A stretch of DNA of 64,000 nt from Diphasiastrum complanatum (lineage: Eukaryota > Streptophyta > Lycopodiopsida > Lycopodiales > Lycopodiaceae). The position numbers and the translations under genes are program-made. The stretch is taken from positions 60,430,957 through 60,494,956 of the forward strand of contig CM055096.1 of NCBI GenBank assembly GCA_029204225.1. The letters are read 5' to 3'. A model generated the notes under the pieces. That model made no database searches. It saw nothing but the letters and a program-made list of their open reading frames with translations, and had not been told where the DNA came from. Shown in pieces: positions 21,311-33,138 of this stretch (its first letter is position 1; the number at the start of each line of letters is the position of its first letter).

Positions 21311-21955
21311 TGTGAAAAAGTGGATCTTGAATGGATCCAAACTACTTGGCTAAGATCTTTGAACAACAAGCTACAAAAGCTAGAAATGCAAAGCATCCTA
21401 ATGCTACCTTTGATACACATGAACTTGACAAAGCATTCAAGAGACAAAAGAAACTAATAAAAGGTACAGATGGTAGCCAAAAACAACAGCATACCAGCCC
21501 TACAACAGCAGCCTACCACTTTTGGAAACCTCTTAAGATCATACACAAAAGCTTGAAGACAATACACAAAGCAATGCTCTCAATGGAGGAAGAAACTGTG
21601 ACAATGATCTATTGATCTCTCTCAACAATACAATAAGTTTCTCCAACCTATTCTCCACGAATTTCAGCCTAATATAGGTGAGAGAGATGACTCTCTCTCC
21701 TCTCTCTAGAACTTAGGACCCAATTTTAGGGGACCAATAGCCTAAAATAGCCAATTTTGGCCTATATGTCCAAATAACATGATTTTGGTGTCATTTCGAA
21801 GGTCCTAAAGTTTGGGACTTCTTTAATATGAAATATATACTAAAATAAAAGTATCTAGGCCTCTTTCACATGTGTGAAAGGTTAGATTCAAAACCATGTA
21901 CAAAAACTGCCATTTTAGGCCTCAAACTAGCTAGGAAATGTTGACAATTTTCACA
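21311..21955 (-). repeat. 3' LTR of element C
   Basis: 645 bp with TGTGAAAA...TTTTCACA inverted ends. The left ~95 bp match 26967-27063. Size and ends resemble the LTR of element G (61240-61879). Confidence 0.88.
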
Positions 21956-21966
21956 CTCCCTCTTCA
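21956..21966 (-). promoter_or_regulatory. Polypurine tract of element C
   Basis: Minus-strand GAAGAGGGAG directly before the LTR start TGTGAAAA. Confidence 0.8.
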
Positions 21967-21976
21967 ACATTGGATG

Positions 21977-24900
21977 CTAGTATCTTGAACACATTCCAAG
22001 ATTAGATCTATGCTTATAATACAGGTCCTTTCCCAATGGTTTGGTGAAGATATCAGCCACACACTCCAATGAAGAGACATGTTGAAGCTCCACCTCTTTG
22101 GCAATGACTTGATCCCTCACAAAGTGATGAGCAATCTGAATGTGCTTGCTTCTAGCATGGAAAACTGGATTGGTTGCCAAGCTTTGGGCTGAAAGGTTGT
22201 CACAATAGATGATTGGTGTCTTCTTAGAATCTAGCAAGTGAAGATCCAATAGCATCCTCTTTATCCAAAGTATCTCCTTGGTGCATGTTGTCAATGCCTT
22301 GTACTCGGCCTCGGTGGAAGATAGAGAGATAGTAGGTTGCTTCTTTGATAGCCATGAGATATCTCCCTCTCCAAGATATATTGCAAAGGCACTTGTTGAC
22401 TTCCTATCCATTTGATCACCTGCAAAATCTGAATCTGAGAAACCACAAAGGTTAGGTGAAGATCCTTCATACAAGATGCCAAAATCTCTAGATCCCGAGA
22501 GGTATCTTAGTACTCTCTTTCCTAGCTTCCAATGAGCCTCACTAGGATCTTGTATGAATTGACTTAGTTTACCAACCACATAGCTTAGATCAGGTCTTGT
22601 GATGGTTAACCAAATAAGAGATCCTATGAGCTTTCTATAGAGAGTAATGTCCTTGAAGGATCTTTCATTACCTCTTATAGATAGCTTTACATTTGATTCC
22701 ATAGGAGTAGAAACTACTTTGCAATTTTCCATATGAAATCTTTTTAGAATAGAGTTAGAATACTTCTCTTGACAAATGAAAGTAGAATTAGAAGTCCTAA
22801 CAATCTCTATTCCTAAGATATAGTGAAGTTTACCAAGATCTTGTATCTCAAACTTACTTTTAAGTGCTATCTTGATGTCATCTATATCCTCATCGCTATC
22901 ACCACTTAAGATTATGTCATCAAAGCAAAGTGATGTCACCATTATCATTCAATCTAAAGTAGAGAGAATGATCATACTCACTCATGATGAAGTTTTGAGA
23001 GAGTAAGAAGGAATTGAGCTTAGCATACCAACTTCTTGGTGCTTGCTTAAGCCCATACAAGCTCTTTTGTAGGAAACACACATGATTAGGCTCATCATGT
23101 CCCCCTCGGGTTGCTCCATGTAGATTTCCTCTTCAAGATCACCATTCAAAAAATCATTAGTAACATCCATTTGCCACATGTCCCAACCATAAAGAGTTGC
23201 AAGAAAGATAAGGGTTCGAATTGTTACCATCTTTGCCAAGGGTGCAATGGTCTCATCATAGTCAATGCCATACTCTTGAGCATACCCTTTTGCCACCAAT
23301 CTTGCCTTGTACCTTTTGATCGATCCATCTTCTTTTGTCTAGATCTTGAAGATCCACTTACACCCAATTGCCTTCTTGCCTTTTGGAAGTTCCACCAACC
23401 TCCAAGTGTTGTTCTTGATGAGTGCTTGATGCTCATGATCCATGGCTTGGATCCATTCCTCCTTTTGAATTGCTTCACCTACACAAGTTGGTTCATCAAA
23501 AGAGGTAAGCAAAGCAAAGTTAGAGTTCTCCACCACTTGCTTTTCTTTTTCATCATAGGTTAGCCTTGATGGCCTAGTGCTTTGCCTCTGAGTCCTCCTT
23601 AGTCCTTTGGAGTGGCATCTCCACCTTCATCCAAGACATCTTGCACATCATGATGATTAGTAGGCACATCAACATCATCATCAACATTGACAACATTGGA
23701 ATCATTCTCTTCATGAAAGATGACATCCCTACTTATGACAACTTTATTCGTAGAAGGAATGTACACTTTGTAAGCCTTGCTTACTTCACTATAGCCAACA
23801 AACACACCCTTCTTTGATGAAGGATCTTCTTTAGTTCTATCATCAAGAGTGATGTTGACAAAACAAGTACAACCAAAGATCCTACAATGCTTGACACTCG
23901 GCCTCCTACCATAGAGGACCTCAAAGGGAGTCTTACCATTCAAAGAAGCACTTGTTCTCCTATTACAAAGATAGTTAGCACATGCTAAAGCTTCCCCCCA
24001 ATAGGACTTAGCAAGATTAGCATGTAGTCTCATTGCCTTGGCACATTCACAAAAAGGGTTCTATTATTCCTTTCTGCCACTCCATTCTATTGTGGAGTCC
24101 TAGGACTAGAGTACTCCCTCTTAATCCCATGTGCTATGCAAAGATATTTGAACTTATTTGAAGTGTATTCCCCTCCATTATCTGATCTCAAGCATTTGAT
24201 CTTTGTATTGAATTGATTTTCCGCTTCATTCGTAAGCTTGACAAATGCAGCAAACACTTTATCCCTGGTTTTAAGAAGATAGACCCAAGTATACCTACTA
24301 AAGTCATCAATAAAAGTTGCATACATTTTTTCCCCACTATTGCTAGTTGTACTAAAAGAATGAAGATCCGAATGCACAAGTTGAAAATCTTCTTCAGATC
24401 TAGAAGTAGATCTAGTATAAGCAAGTCTATGAGATTTGGACAAGGCACAATTTTCACAAAATGTATTATTTGCAACAAGACTTTTAGGGAGACCAAGAAC
24501 ATGCTCTTTCTTTGCCATTACCTCCAAAGATTTGAAGTTGGGATGGCCCAACCTCTTATGCCAAACTTCTTGGTTTGTCAATTGTTCCCTAGCCATACAT
24601 CCTTTATTCTTAGAGATCACACATGCATCCAGTTTGAAAAGTTTACCATGCCTTCTTCCTTTAGCAATCAAGGATCCACCCTTACTTATCAAACAAGCAT
24701 CTCCAATGAGCTCAACATCAAGCCCCTTGTCAATCATTTGACTGACACTAAGCAAGTTCTTAGTGATTGAAGGAATGTACAATACATTTTCAAGATTAGC
24801 TTTCCTATTTGTTGAAAGAGAAATAGGAATTGTGCCTGATGTCACATTGACCATCATTTGCAGTATAGATGATGTTGCTCTCTCCCTCATAAGACAATAA

Positions 24901-25317
24901 GGATGAAAAGTATTCCTTATGTCTTGTCATGTGAGATGAGGCTCCACTATCAATCCACCAAGGATCATTCCCATCTATATGTGCAAGAAAACTTGAAGTC
25001 ATAACAAGAGATTCAGAAATGCTATCCTCTTCTTCATCTATTGCTAGATTTCTTTGCCTCTCACCTTGCTCTCTTTTCTTCTTATGACATTCATTAGCAA
25101 AATGACTTTTTATCCCACAATAAAAGCACTTGAACTTTGACTTATCTTTCTTTCTAAAAGAAGTAGAAGAGGAGGAGGAAGAGTGATCATCATGATCCAA
25201 GTTACCACCTTTGGACCATTTCCCTTTGCCTTTACCTTTGCCTTTGACTTTGCCTTTTGTGAAGAAAGCCTCTTCACCTCCACCTTGCAAGGATGCACCA
25301 TCAAGCTTTGATTGCAA
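21977..25317 (-). pseudogene. pol of element C (protease, integrase, RT, RNase H)
   Basis: The zinc knuckle CFYCGIKSHFANEC and protease WWIDSGASSHMTRH (near 24940) are followed by pre-integrase WHKRLGHPNF and CENCALSKSHR. The integrase triad is FIDDFS, LRSDNGGEY and NGVAER, the last just after a stop near 24084. RT begins GCKWIFKI and reaches the palm motif, where CFDDIILSGDS replaces the usual YVDD. RNase H (SDSDFAGDQMDRKSTS, then FHARSKHIQIAHHFVRD) is an open frame to 21977. Frameshifts lie near 24850 and 23060; stops lie near 23597 and 23337. RNase H and distal RT are the best preserved part, 323 codons without a break. Confidence 0.88.
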
Positions 25318-25323
25318 CCTATG

Positions 25324-25884
25324 TTATTCAGCCAATAAGATTTCTTGCAAGTCAACCACACTTGGCAAGACTCTTTGAATGGCAAAACTTTGCACAAGGT
25401 TAGCATGTTCATCTAGCAAACCATTCAACATAACCTGGACTATTTCACCATCTTTTATGTTTTCATCAATACATGCCAGATCATCACTTAAGGACTTAAT
25501 CCTCAAGACAAATGCATGAGCACTTTCACCCTCTCTTTGCCTACTAGAAAATATTTGCCTCCTTAGGGTCAATACCCTAGATGTGGACTTTGATTCAAAG
25601 AGCTTCTTCAAGGCATTCCATGCCTCACTTGCACTTTGACACCTACCAACTTCCTTGAGAGGTTCATTCGTAACATTCATTTTAATGATATGAAGAGCTC
25701 TTTTGGCCTTCTTATCAAACCTTTGTTTCTCTTGAACTGTGGGTGGTCTCTCTTCAGTTCCTACAACTATGTCCATGAGTTCATTCAACTCAAGTAAGGA
25801 TTCCATCCTCACTTTCCAGATAGAGTAGTTTGATGAACTCCACCCATCAATAGTTTCTAATATGATCCCACCATTGGAAGCCAT
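25324..25884 (-). pseudogene. gag of element C
   Basis: A 186-codon frame beginning MASNGGIILETIDGWSSSNY and containing YSIWKVRMESLLE, SASEAWNALKKLFE and LRIKSLSDDLACIDE, standard copia gag. It ends at a stop three codons before the frame that continues into the zinc-knuckle region (HRLQSKLDGASLQGGGEE), so a single substitution separates gag from the rest. Confidence 0.85.
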
Positions 25885-26953
25885 GAATATAATGATTCTT
25901 CAACTTTTAGGATCTATCCTAATACACCTGACACTCACTTTTCTCTCAACAAATGATGGATAAGGAGATCTCAGAAGATCTAGGACCCTAAAACACTTCT
26001 ATCTTGAACCTGGATAGTTTCCAAGCATAGAAAAGAAGATTGAAAGCACATGCAACACTTTGCACACACTAAGAATGGATTACAAACTCAAACCAACCTA
26101 AACACACTCTTGCTTAAGCTCTCAAACTTTCCAGCAAGTGACCAAATCAAGTAATGGTGTGAAGAGTTACTTGCATTCTTAGAAAATACAAAAGACTAGG
26201 CTGCCAAGAATACCTAGAATTGAACAAACTTGATCAACATATGATTAACACACTAAGATATTGATTGAACCTGTAAAACCACATGTAAACCACCTTCTAA
26301 AAGTTTATAAACTCCATTAAGTGATAAATACAAGCTTTAGAGGTGAAGGAACTTCACATGAGAATGTTCCTCAACCTGTTAAGAACCTGAAAACACATTT
26401 GCATAATGGTTAAAACCTTCCAACAAATGCTCCAATCTAATTACATTAGGAGAGTTACGTACATGCTCAACAAAGTACACCAAAATTTATGCAAAAGATT
26501 GTTGACAATCTGTTCACCCAAAAGGGGATCTTTCATCCAAGTGGGAGCTTTGCTTAGCCTTTTGGAGAAATACAAAATCACTCAAAGAGTATTTGTAATC
26601 CACTTAAGGAGATGGTTCATCCACTTAAGCAGAGTGTTCATCCACAAAGGAGAGTGTTCATCCACAAAAGTGGAGATTGTCAACAATACATTGAACAAAA
26701 CATTGTTAGTATTGAATATGTACAAGCCTCACAATCAACAAATGATTAGGTGTTATGATCCAATCCAAAATAGCTTCTTCTCAGCCTCTGATCTTCAATA
26801 GACCTGAAATATGCTTTTGATCCACAAGTTCAACTCACAAAACAAAGGTTAGTAAGATTTGATCAACAATGCAATGCATAATCATGCTAGAACTTGATCA
26901 AACATCCAAATATCACCATAGATGGAAACCTTACTAAAAAATAGCAGCCAACT
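25885..26953 (-). other. Untranslated leader of element C
   Basis: About 1.07 kb between the gag start and the primer-binding site. A plus-strand frame at 26406-26801 overlaps repeated GTTCATCCAC motifs (26600-26670) and is not a gene. The length is long for a copia leader and may include unrecognised insertion. Confidence 0.6.
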
Positions 26954-26966
26954 AGCTCTGATACCA
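26954..26966 (-). promoter_or_regulatory. Primer-binding site of element C
   Basis: On the minus strand this reads TGGTATCAGAGCT, a perfect initiator methionine tRNA complement, directly next to the LTR end at 26967. Confidence 0.9.
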
Positions 26967-27063
26967 TGTGAAAAAGTGGATCTTGAATGGATCCAAATCC
27001 CAAAATACTTGGCTAAGATCTTTGCACAACAAGCTACAAAAGCTAGAAATGGCAAAGCATCTA
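26967..27063 (-). repeat. Truncated 5' LTR of element C
   Basis: Starts TGTGAAAAAGTGGATC and follows the 3' LTR with small indels up to GCAAAGCATC near 27060, then switches to unrelated LTR-like sequence. Confidence 0.85.
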
Positions 27064-27845
27064 ATCTTTAGGAATTGTTAGCACTAAAGTGATTTCGTAG
27101 CCAAACAATAATGTATTGAATATTGTAGTGTTGATGTATTCAACAAAATAGACAAGACAATAAGAGATTTATCAATTACAAATAACTATAGAGAAGCATA
27201 CATTCTGACATGATACTAAATGCAATAAAAGATAGACTGATTCATTAAGTAGCATGTACAAAATAGATGATGAGAGCACAAAACAATAGCGAACAAAGAT
27301 GCATACTCTAAGCTATCTTTGAGTAACTGAAAACTCTGTCTGATGCACTTCGCTGATAAAAGTAGTAAGTGCGAATAGCAATACTCTAATAGAACTATGA
27401 AAGAAACTTTCTAGAAAGAGTTATAGAGTTAGAGAAGTCTTTGATGATCATCTATTTATACTAAAGCAATTAACGTGTATCTAGTAGGATAGCTAATTAG
27501 GCCGCAGTCACATTTGGTAAATGGCCATAATGTGCTGGCACCCATCCAGTTAGGACTTTTTGAAAATTTACTTGCAAAGCAGTTAGGGCAAGTCTTTAGT
27601 TTCATATCAAGTGGAATGATAACTATTGTTCTTTGACATGTCCGACTCTTTCGACTTTCGTGGACGTCGTCGATATGACGGATGATGTCTGATATCTCGG
27701 AGCCACCTGTTGAGCGATTCTCGAGTATTTATGCAGATTGTGTAGGAACATGAATAAAACTACAAAACTGGATAATAAAGTGGATGAAGATTAAAGATTG
27801 ATTATTTGGATGAATCACTCCAAGAGTAGAATAATCCAACTTTAT
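27064..27845 (-). repeat. LTR fragment, subfamily related to element B
   Basis: Contains GATTTCGTAGCCAAACAATA (near 27090), GAGCACAAAACAATAGCGAA (27274-27293) and ends near AATAATCCAAC. These motifs also occur in the LTRs at 11744, 17965, 33138 and 52490. It is most similar to 52490-53041. It might be a remnant of an older insertion next to which element C lost its LTR end. Confidence 0.55.
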
Positions 27846-28423
27846 GTACAATGTACTTAGTTTTTTTAAAATACAATTGATATGAGAGCTTGAGGTGGAG
27901 AGATTTTTTCAGAGTACGGTACTGTGTTGCATGATCTATGATCCTATTTCAAACAAATTTTAACTTGGTATCAAAACGACAAGGGGATTGTACACAGTAC
28001 AATGAAGCCGTTTAAGAGAGTTTCTAGAAAAACAGTTTTCCGAAAAGTTCGGGGTTTATGGTGTTAGAAAGCATATAGTGAAGTACCGATGCACAATTTT
28101 GGGCATATGAAAGCTTGGAAAGCTCAATACAAAGATCTTCAACTTGTGCATAGCATCAGACGAGGTCCAAAACTATTGAAAACCGAGAATTTTGTAGTTA
28201 GTTGGTTAAAGAAACCAAATAAGGGTCATGGTTTTCTCACAAGATTGGCAATATCTTCATTGTCTATGCTCTATATTAGATGTTGTAAAGACAAGAAGGA
28301 AGCTCTTCTAGGCCATAGTCAGCCATGGAGAGACTTGGAGGTTTTTGTCAAAGAATTGACTCTTATCAGAGAACCTAGAAGATTTGTGGTAAAAAGCGGA
28401 AAAAAGCCACTTTTCTAAGTTGA
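27846..28423 (+). other. Possible retroelement leader, unrecognised frame
   Basis: Two degenerate primer-site-like strings (TTGATATGAGAGCTTGAGG near 27877 and TTGGTATCAAAACGAC near 27965) suggest leader DNA of an old copia copy. A plus-strand 109-codon frame at 28089-28418 matches no family I know. Its composition is lysine/leucine-rich without motifs. Confidence 0.3.
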
Positions 28424-29347
28424 TGTAGAACACTTGATCAGACAAATCTCGATTCTACTATCAAAGTGCGCAGTTTACTTGACAAAGGATGAGAAACAAA
28501 CGCGAACTCAAAACATTTCTATTCGTGATCAACCTCAAAGGATTCACGAAATTTTATCTTGCAGTCAACTCGAAAGATTCACAAAAGATTCGCAAAACAG
28601 TTTCTTGTAGAAGCTCGTGGTTTTTCTTGTTGAAGCTCGAAAGATTCGCGAATAAAATCTTGTCGCAAAATATTTTGTTTCTTGTTCAAACCTCAGATGT
28701 CGCGAAATTGTCGTGAACAATTCGCAAAATCTTCTTATTCTTCTTCAAGCTCAAGAATTGTCATCTGTCGTGAACAATTCGCGAAAGACGAAAATGTCGC
28801 GAAGAAACAAGTGTCACGAATAATTCGCGAAACATGAAGCTGTGATGAAGAGATGGACTGTCGTGAACAATTCGCGAACATAAATTATTCGACCCTAGAA
28901 ACAGAGCATCTATTTGAATATCAACCATCGTAAACGGTTAGATCTATTGTTATATAATTAAAAGGCCAAAAGACCTATCCTATAGCAATATAATTACATG
29001 TGCACTACTCGTTGTAACACAGAAACTCTCAGACACTCAAATTGAAGAGATTCTCAAACTCATTAGATCAGAGACACAACATCGAGATAAGACAACAAGA
29101 GATGTATACTGATTCAAATTCAGAATTATAAATTCGTTTTTAATCAATAGTTTCTGTTTGTCTAAAATTGTCTTAAGTTGTCTCTTAATTTCGCATATTA
29201 TTTTTGCACGCATATTCAATCAGAGCAAATATTGTTCTACTAGTACATAGATCAGATACAAAATTGATTGAAGACACTGATATTAGTTTGATTTATTCAA
29301 ACTTTCATCATGTTCTCTGTGGAAGAATAATTACTATTTTTTCTACA
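28424..29347 (+). repeat. 5' LTR of element E
   Basis: 924 bp with TGTAGA...TCTACA inverted ends; the right end is fixed by the primer site one base later. Its first half carries four exact TTCGCGAA palindromes (28645, 28778, 28824, 28871) in a repeated GTCGTGAACAATTCGCGAA context. The 3' end of another copy lies at 50622-50905. Confidence 0.82.
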
Positions 29348-29348
29348 G

Positions 29349-29458
29349 TGGTATCAGAGCTAATTATCAGTGCTGATACAATGGTATCAGAGCATACATG
29401 ATCAAAACTAATACAGTCGTATCAGAGCAAGTCAAAGTCGATATAGTAGTATCTTCGC
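29349..29458 (+). promoter_or_regulatory. Primer-binding site of element E with three further degenerate copies
   Basis: TGGTATCAGAGC occurs at 29349 and again at 29382; TCGTATCAGAGC follows at 29417 and TAGTATCTTCGC at 29447, at spacings of 33, 35 and 30 bp. The first is at the canonical position. The rest appear to be tandem duplications of the primer site and its flank. Confidence 0.8.
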
Positions 29459-29517
29459 ATCCCTCTCAACATTCTTAATATGTCCATCAACATCTGGAGT
29501 TACTTAGAAAATAGAAG

Positions 29518-29882
29518 ATGTCGTTGATCAATAATATTCAGGCTAAGATCACTACAATCTTGGATCCAAAAGGTTCAAACTATTTGATTTGGAAATTAAA
29601 GACTTCACTCATATTGAAGGGTGAAGGTCTTTGGCAATGGGTAGAACCTATAGAGGAGAAGCCAGTAGCTACTCCTGGCAAAGAACTTCTAGAATGGAGT
29701 TTAAGAAATGACAAAGCTATAGCAAATATTGTGTCTTCAGTATGACAATATAATGCTAGATCTTACATCAATTTTGAACACAAAAGATTTATGGGAAGAA
29801 TTGCAAACCAAGAATGAGACTCAAGCTTGTACATAAAGTATTGAGTTCTTAGACAATTTCTATCAGTTACAAAAGCAATACA
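29518..29882 (+). pseudogene. gag start of element E
   Basis: Begins MSLINNIQAKITTILDPKGS and continues with NYLIWKLKTSLILKGEGLWQ, similar in arrangement to gag of element A. A stop at about 29743 is followed by LDLTSILNTKDLWEELQTK in another frame, so a frameshift is present. Truncated by element D. Confidence 0.75.
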
Positions 29883-30690
29883 TGTGAAGATTATTAAAAT
29901 ATTATCTTCCTATCTCGAGTTTGGAGGCCATGTCCATGATGATTTTCACTAAATTTCATGTTATACATAAAAGGAGTGTGAATTGAGCACATATCCTTCT
30001 AGTGTAGCTCGGATTTGAGTTAGATAGGTTCAATTTTGATGACACATGTGGGTCTCTGGTAGGTGAATTAGTTCAGTTAAGTGGACTTTCCATGCAACTC
30101 CACTATAGGAATTAGAGTCTCTCTCATGTAGGGAAAGCTGGGCATGTTTTGCTATATTGTGAATATTGAGATTTTGGTGTTATTGAAGAGTAGAATGTGT
30201 TGCTCTTGTTTCTAAATCAATCTGATTTGTTTTTAGAAGAGTTTTAGGCAATTAGAGAGTTTGAGAGGGTACTTAACTCGTGGGATATGCCAAAGTGAGC
30301 ACACATCAGTCTTTTTCACCATTTTTCATCAATTTTCACTGTCAATCAACTAGAATTGGATAGAAGTGAGTGTTCTGAGGTCTTAGACTTTTCATTTCAC
30401 ACATATTACTATGTTTGAGTTGAAAGTAAGTTCCTAGAGAGTTTATCAGTACTTCGAATCTCGTGGGAGAGATAGACTTCTTGCTTGCATGTGCTTCTTT
30501 TTTGTGACTGAAGCAAGATCCAAATTCAAGATAGACTGATTTTCTGTGTTGAGAATTTGTTCTCACATCGGTTGCTAGATTTCATAGGTTGGATCAACAT
30601 CTGTGCTAGATCTTAGATTGAGATAGCAAGCAACATCCTTTCAACTCCATTTTTTTTTATCATTACTAGAATTTCTCAATATGTTGTCTT
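29883..30690 (+). other. 5' LTR of element D and adjoining non-coding DNA
   Basis: The first ~107 bp are confirmed by the copy at 33031-33138. The right end of the LTR is not defined; a TTCTCACA at about 30565 would mirror the start and give a length of ~680 bp like the LTRs of C and G, but no primer site follows it. Confidence 0.5.
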
Positions 30691-33016
30691 CAAAAGCCAT
30701 GGTCTATGATGTTTTTCTTACTTTCAAAGCTTATGTAGAAAAGTAGTTTCTTTCAAGTTGAAAGCTTTGAGAAGTGATAGTGGAGGAGAATACACTTCCA
30801 ATAAGTTTAAAGACTTTTGTGAGAGAGAGGGTATTCAAAGAGAGTTTTCTTGTTCATATACTTCTCAGCAAAAGGGAGCTGCTGAGAGCAAAAATAGAAC
30901 TTTGTGTGAATGTGCAAAAGCCATTAGGCTAGAAGCTTATCTGCCTAAAGAATTTTGGGGAGAGGCAGTTGCATGTGCAAACTATCTTTGTAATAGGCTT
31001 TCAAATCTTGCAATAGGAGTAAAGACACCATTTGAGATGTTGTATAAGAAATATCCTAAGGTAGATCATCTTAGGATTTTTGGCTGTGTATGCTTTGTGC
31101 ATGTGCCTCTAGAAACTAGGAAGAAGGAAGATCCTAGTGCAGTAAAAGAAATTTTAGGAGGATATGCATCTACCAAAAAAGCATACAAAGTATATTTACC
31201 CTCTACTGACAAGAATGTTGTTAGTAGAGATGTGATCTTCTATGAAGATCAGAAGTTTAACTTGGATGATGCACATGTCAAGGCTCATGCAAGATCAATC
31301 ATCAATCTTGATGTTGTTCAAGAAGAGGTGAGGCCAAGGCTTGAGGAGGAGCAAATCCAAGCTACCACACCAAGAAGATCTATAGGAGCAAGTTCTGAGC
31401 CAAGAAGGCTCACATATGATGCTGAAGGAAGGCAAGTGGAAGGTGAAACTTCCTATCATGAACTTTTTATATCAGATGAAGAGCCTAAGGATGTCCAAGA
31501 AGCACTTCAATCCAAAGAGTGGGTTGAAGCAATGACCCAAGTGTTTGAAGCCTTGATGTCAAACAACACATGGGAGCTTGTGGAGCCACCAAACAACATG
31601 CATGTGATTGGATGTAAGTGGGTATTTAGAATCAAGTATAATCACGATGGATCTATCAATAAGTATAAAGCAAGACTTTGTGCCAAAGGCTACTCACAAA
31701 TCAAAGGTCTTGATTATGAAGGCACATTTGCACCAATTGCAAAGATGGTAACAATCCGAATACTTATATCTCTTGCATGTTTTCACAAATGGAGTATGTT
31801 CCAGCTTGATGTTTCTAATGCATTTCTCAATGGTTACCTTGAAGAGGAGATTTACATGGAGCAGCCTCTAGGTGTTGTGAAGGAAGGTGATGAATCAAAA
31901 GTTTGTCTTTTGTTCAAAAGTCTGTTTGGACTGAAACAGGCACCAAGGTCTTGGTATGCAAGGCTCAACTCCTATCTCATATCACTCGGGTTTTGTCTAA
32001 GTGAATATGACCCTTCTCTGTATTATAAGTTTGTAATTATACTTATCATCTATGTAGATGATATCATTCTTTGTGGAAATAATGAGAAGTTAGTTGAAGA
32101 AACTAAGCATGCACTTGGTACTGAGTTTAAGATGCAGGACTTAGGAGTTCTTCACAATATTCTAGGCCTTAAAATAGATTTTTGGAAAGGTCATGCATTA
32201 ATAAGCCAAAGTAGATATGCACTTTCCATGCTCAGGAAATTCCATATGATAAATTGTAAAGGCATAGATACGCCTATGGAGCACACTGTGAAAGTTCCTA
32301 TAAAAGATGATGAAAAATCCTTTGAGGACATCACTCTTTATAGGAGTCTTATTGGCTCACTTATTTGGTTAATAGTGACGAGGCCTGATCTAAGCTTTTG
32401 TGTTCATAAGCTAAGTCAACACATGCAGGATCCAAAGTTATATCATTGGAAGTTGGCTAAAAGAGTTTTGAGGTATATATCTTCTACCTTGGATTATGGA
32501 TTAGTCTACTAAGGAGAAGACCTGACTTTGATTGCTTTTTCAGATTCAGATTTTGTAGGAGACAGGTTGGATAGAAAATCCACAAGTGCTTACACTATAT
32601 TTCTTGGAGGGGACTTGGTTTCTTGGCTATCAAAGAAGCAGACAACTATCACCTTATCATCTTGTGAAGCTGAATACAAATCTCTTACAACCACAACAAA
32701 GGAGGTTTTATGGATCAAAAGGCTACTTTTGGAGCTAAAGTGTTATGCAGATGAAGATCTTCCAATTATCAAGAATGATAACATTTCTGCTCAGGCTCTT
32801 GCAAATAATCCAGTCTTTCATGCAAGGAGCAAGCATATTGAAGTGGCTCATCATTTTGTAAGAGAAAAAGTCATTGGGAGAGAGATTTCATTGGAACATG
32901 TTGCATCTTCAGATTGTGTTGCAGATCTTCTCACCAAGCCTCTACTCAAGAATGTATTTATGAAGATGAGGTCAAACCTTGGCCTAATTTTGAAGTCTAT
33001 GTTGATAGGAACATAA
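30690..33016 (+). pseudogene. pol of element D (integrase C-terminal half, RT, RNase H), nearly open
   Basis: After a stop and frameshift near 30735-30757, one frame runs 584 codons to a single TAA at 32510 and resumes for 162 codons to 33016. Motifs: LRSDSGGEYTSNKFK and the integrase glutamate region AAESKNRTL, GCKWVFRIKYNHDGSINKYK, FQLDVSNAFLNGYLEEEIYM, intact IYVDDIILCGNN (near 32050), RNase H FSDSDFVGDRLDRKSTS and FHARSKHIEVAHHFVREK. This is the youngest-looking coding region in the window, but the missing N-terminal half makes it non-autonomous. Confidence 0.9.
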
Positions 33017-33019
33017 ATT

Positions 33020-33138
33020 TTAAGGAGGAGTGTGAAGATTATTAAAATATTATCTTCCTATCTCGAGTTTGGGGGCCATGTCCATGATGATTTCCACTTA
33101 ATTTCATGCTGTACATAAAAGGAGTGTGAATTGTGAAG
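33020..33138 (+). repeat. Polypurine tract and truncated 3' LTR of element D
   Basis: TTAAGGAGGAG precedes TGTGAAGATTATT at 33031. The LTR matches 29883 onward with few differences up to GTGTGAATTG at about 33137. Confidence 0.82.

Larger units (their letters stand above)
21311..27063 (-). mobile_element. Ty1/copia element C (minus), nearly full-length, inserted in B
   Basis: Has a complete 3' LTR (21311-21955), polypurine tract, RNase H/RT/integrase/protease/gag in correct order, a primer-binding site and the inner end of the 5' LTR (26967-27063). The 5' LTR breaks off after about 97 bp. Insertion in the integrase of B is shown by the abrupt switch at 21310. ATTGC at 21306-21310 would be the left target duplication; its partner is lost. 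Numerous stops make it non-autonomous. Confidence 0.85.
28424..29882 (+). mobile_element. Ty1/copia element E (5' LTR, primer sites, gag start), cut by element D
   Basis: A complete 5' LTR is followed by a set of primer-site repeats and the start of gag. At 29883 the LTR of element D begins. The rest of E is not seen to the right of D. Confidence 0.75.
29883..33138 (+). mobile_element. Ty1/copia element D, internally deleted, inserted in E
   Basis: The LTR start TGTGAAGATTATTAAAATAT occurs at 29883 and again at 33031. Between them lies a pol that begins in the integrase; gag, protease and primer site are missing. The right LTR copy stops matching near 33138, where a different LTR fragment begins. 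Pol sequence is close to elements C and G. Confidence 0.78.

Noticed and set aside
26406-26801. 131-codon plus-strand frame
   Set aside because: Antisense to the leader of element C, repeat-derived, no known motifs.
28089-28418. 109-codon plus-strand frame as a gene
   Set aside because: No homologue recognised and it lies between retroelement pieces; noted only as an unrecognised frame.
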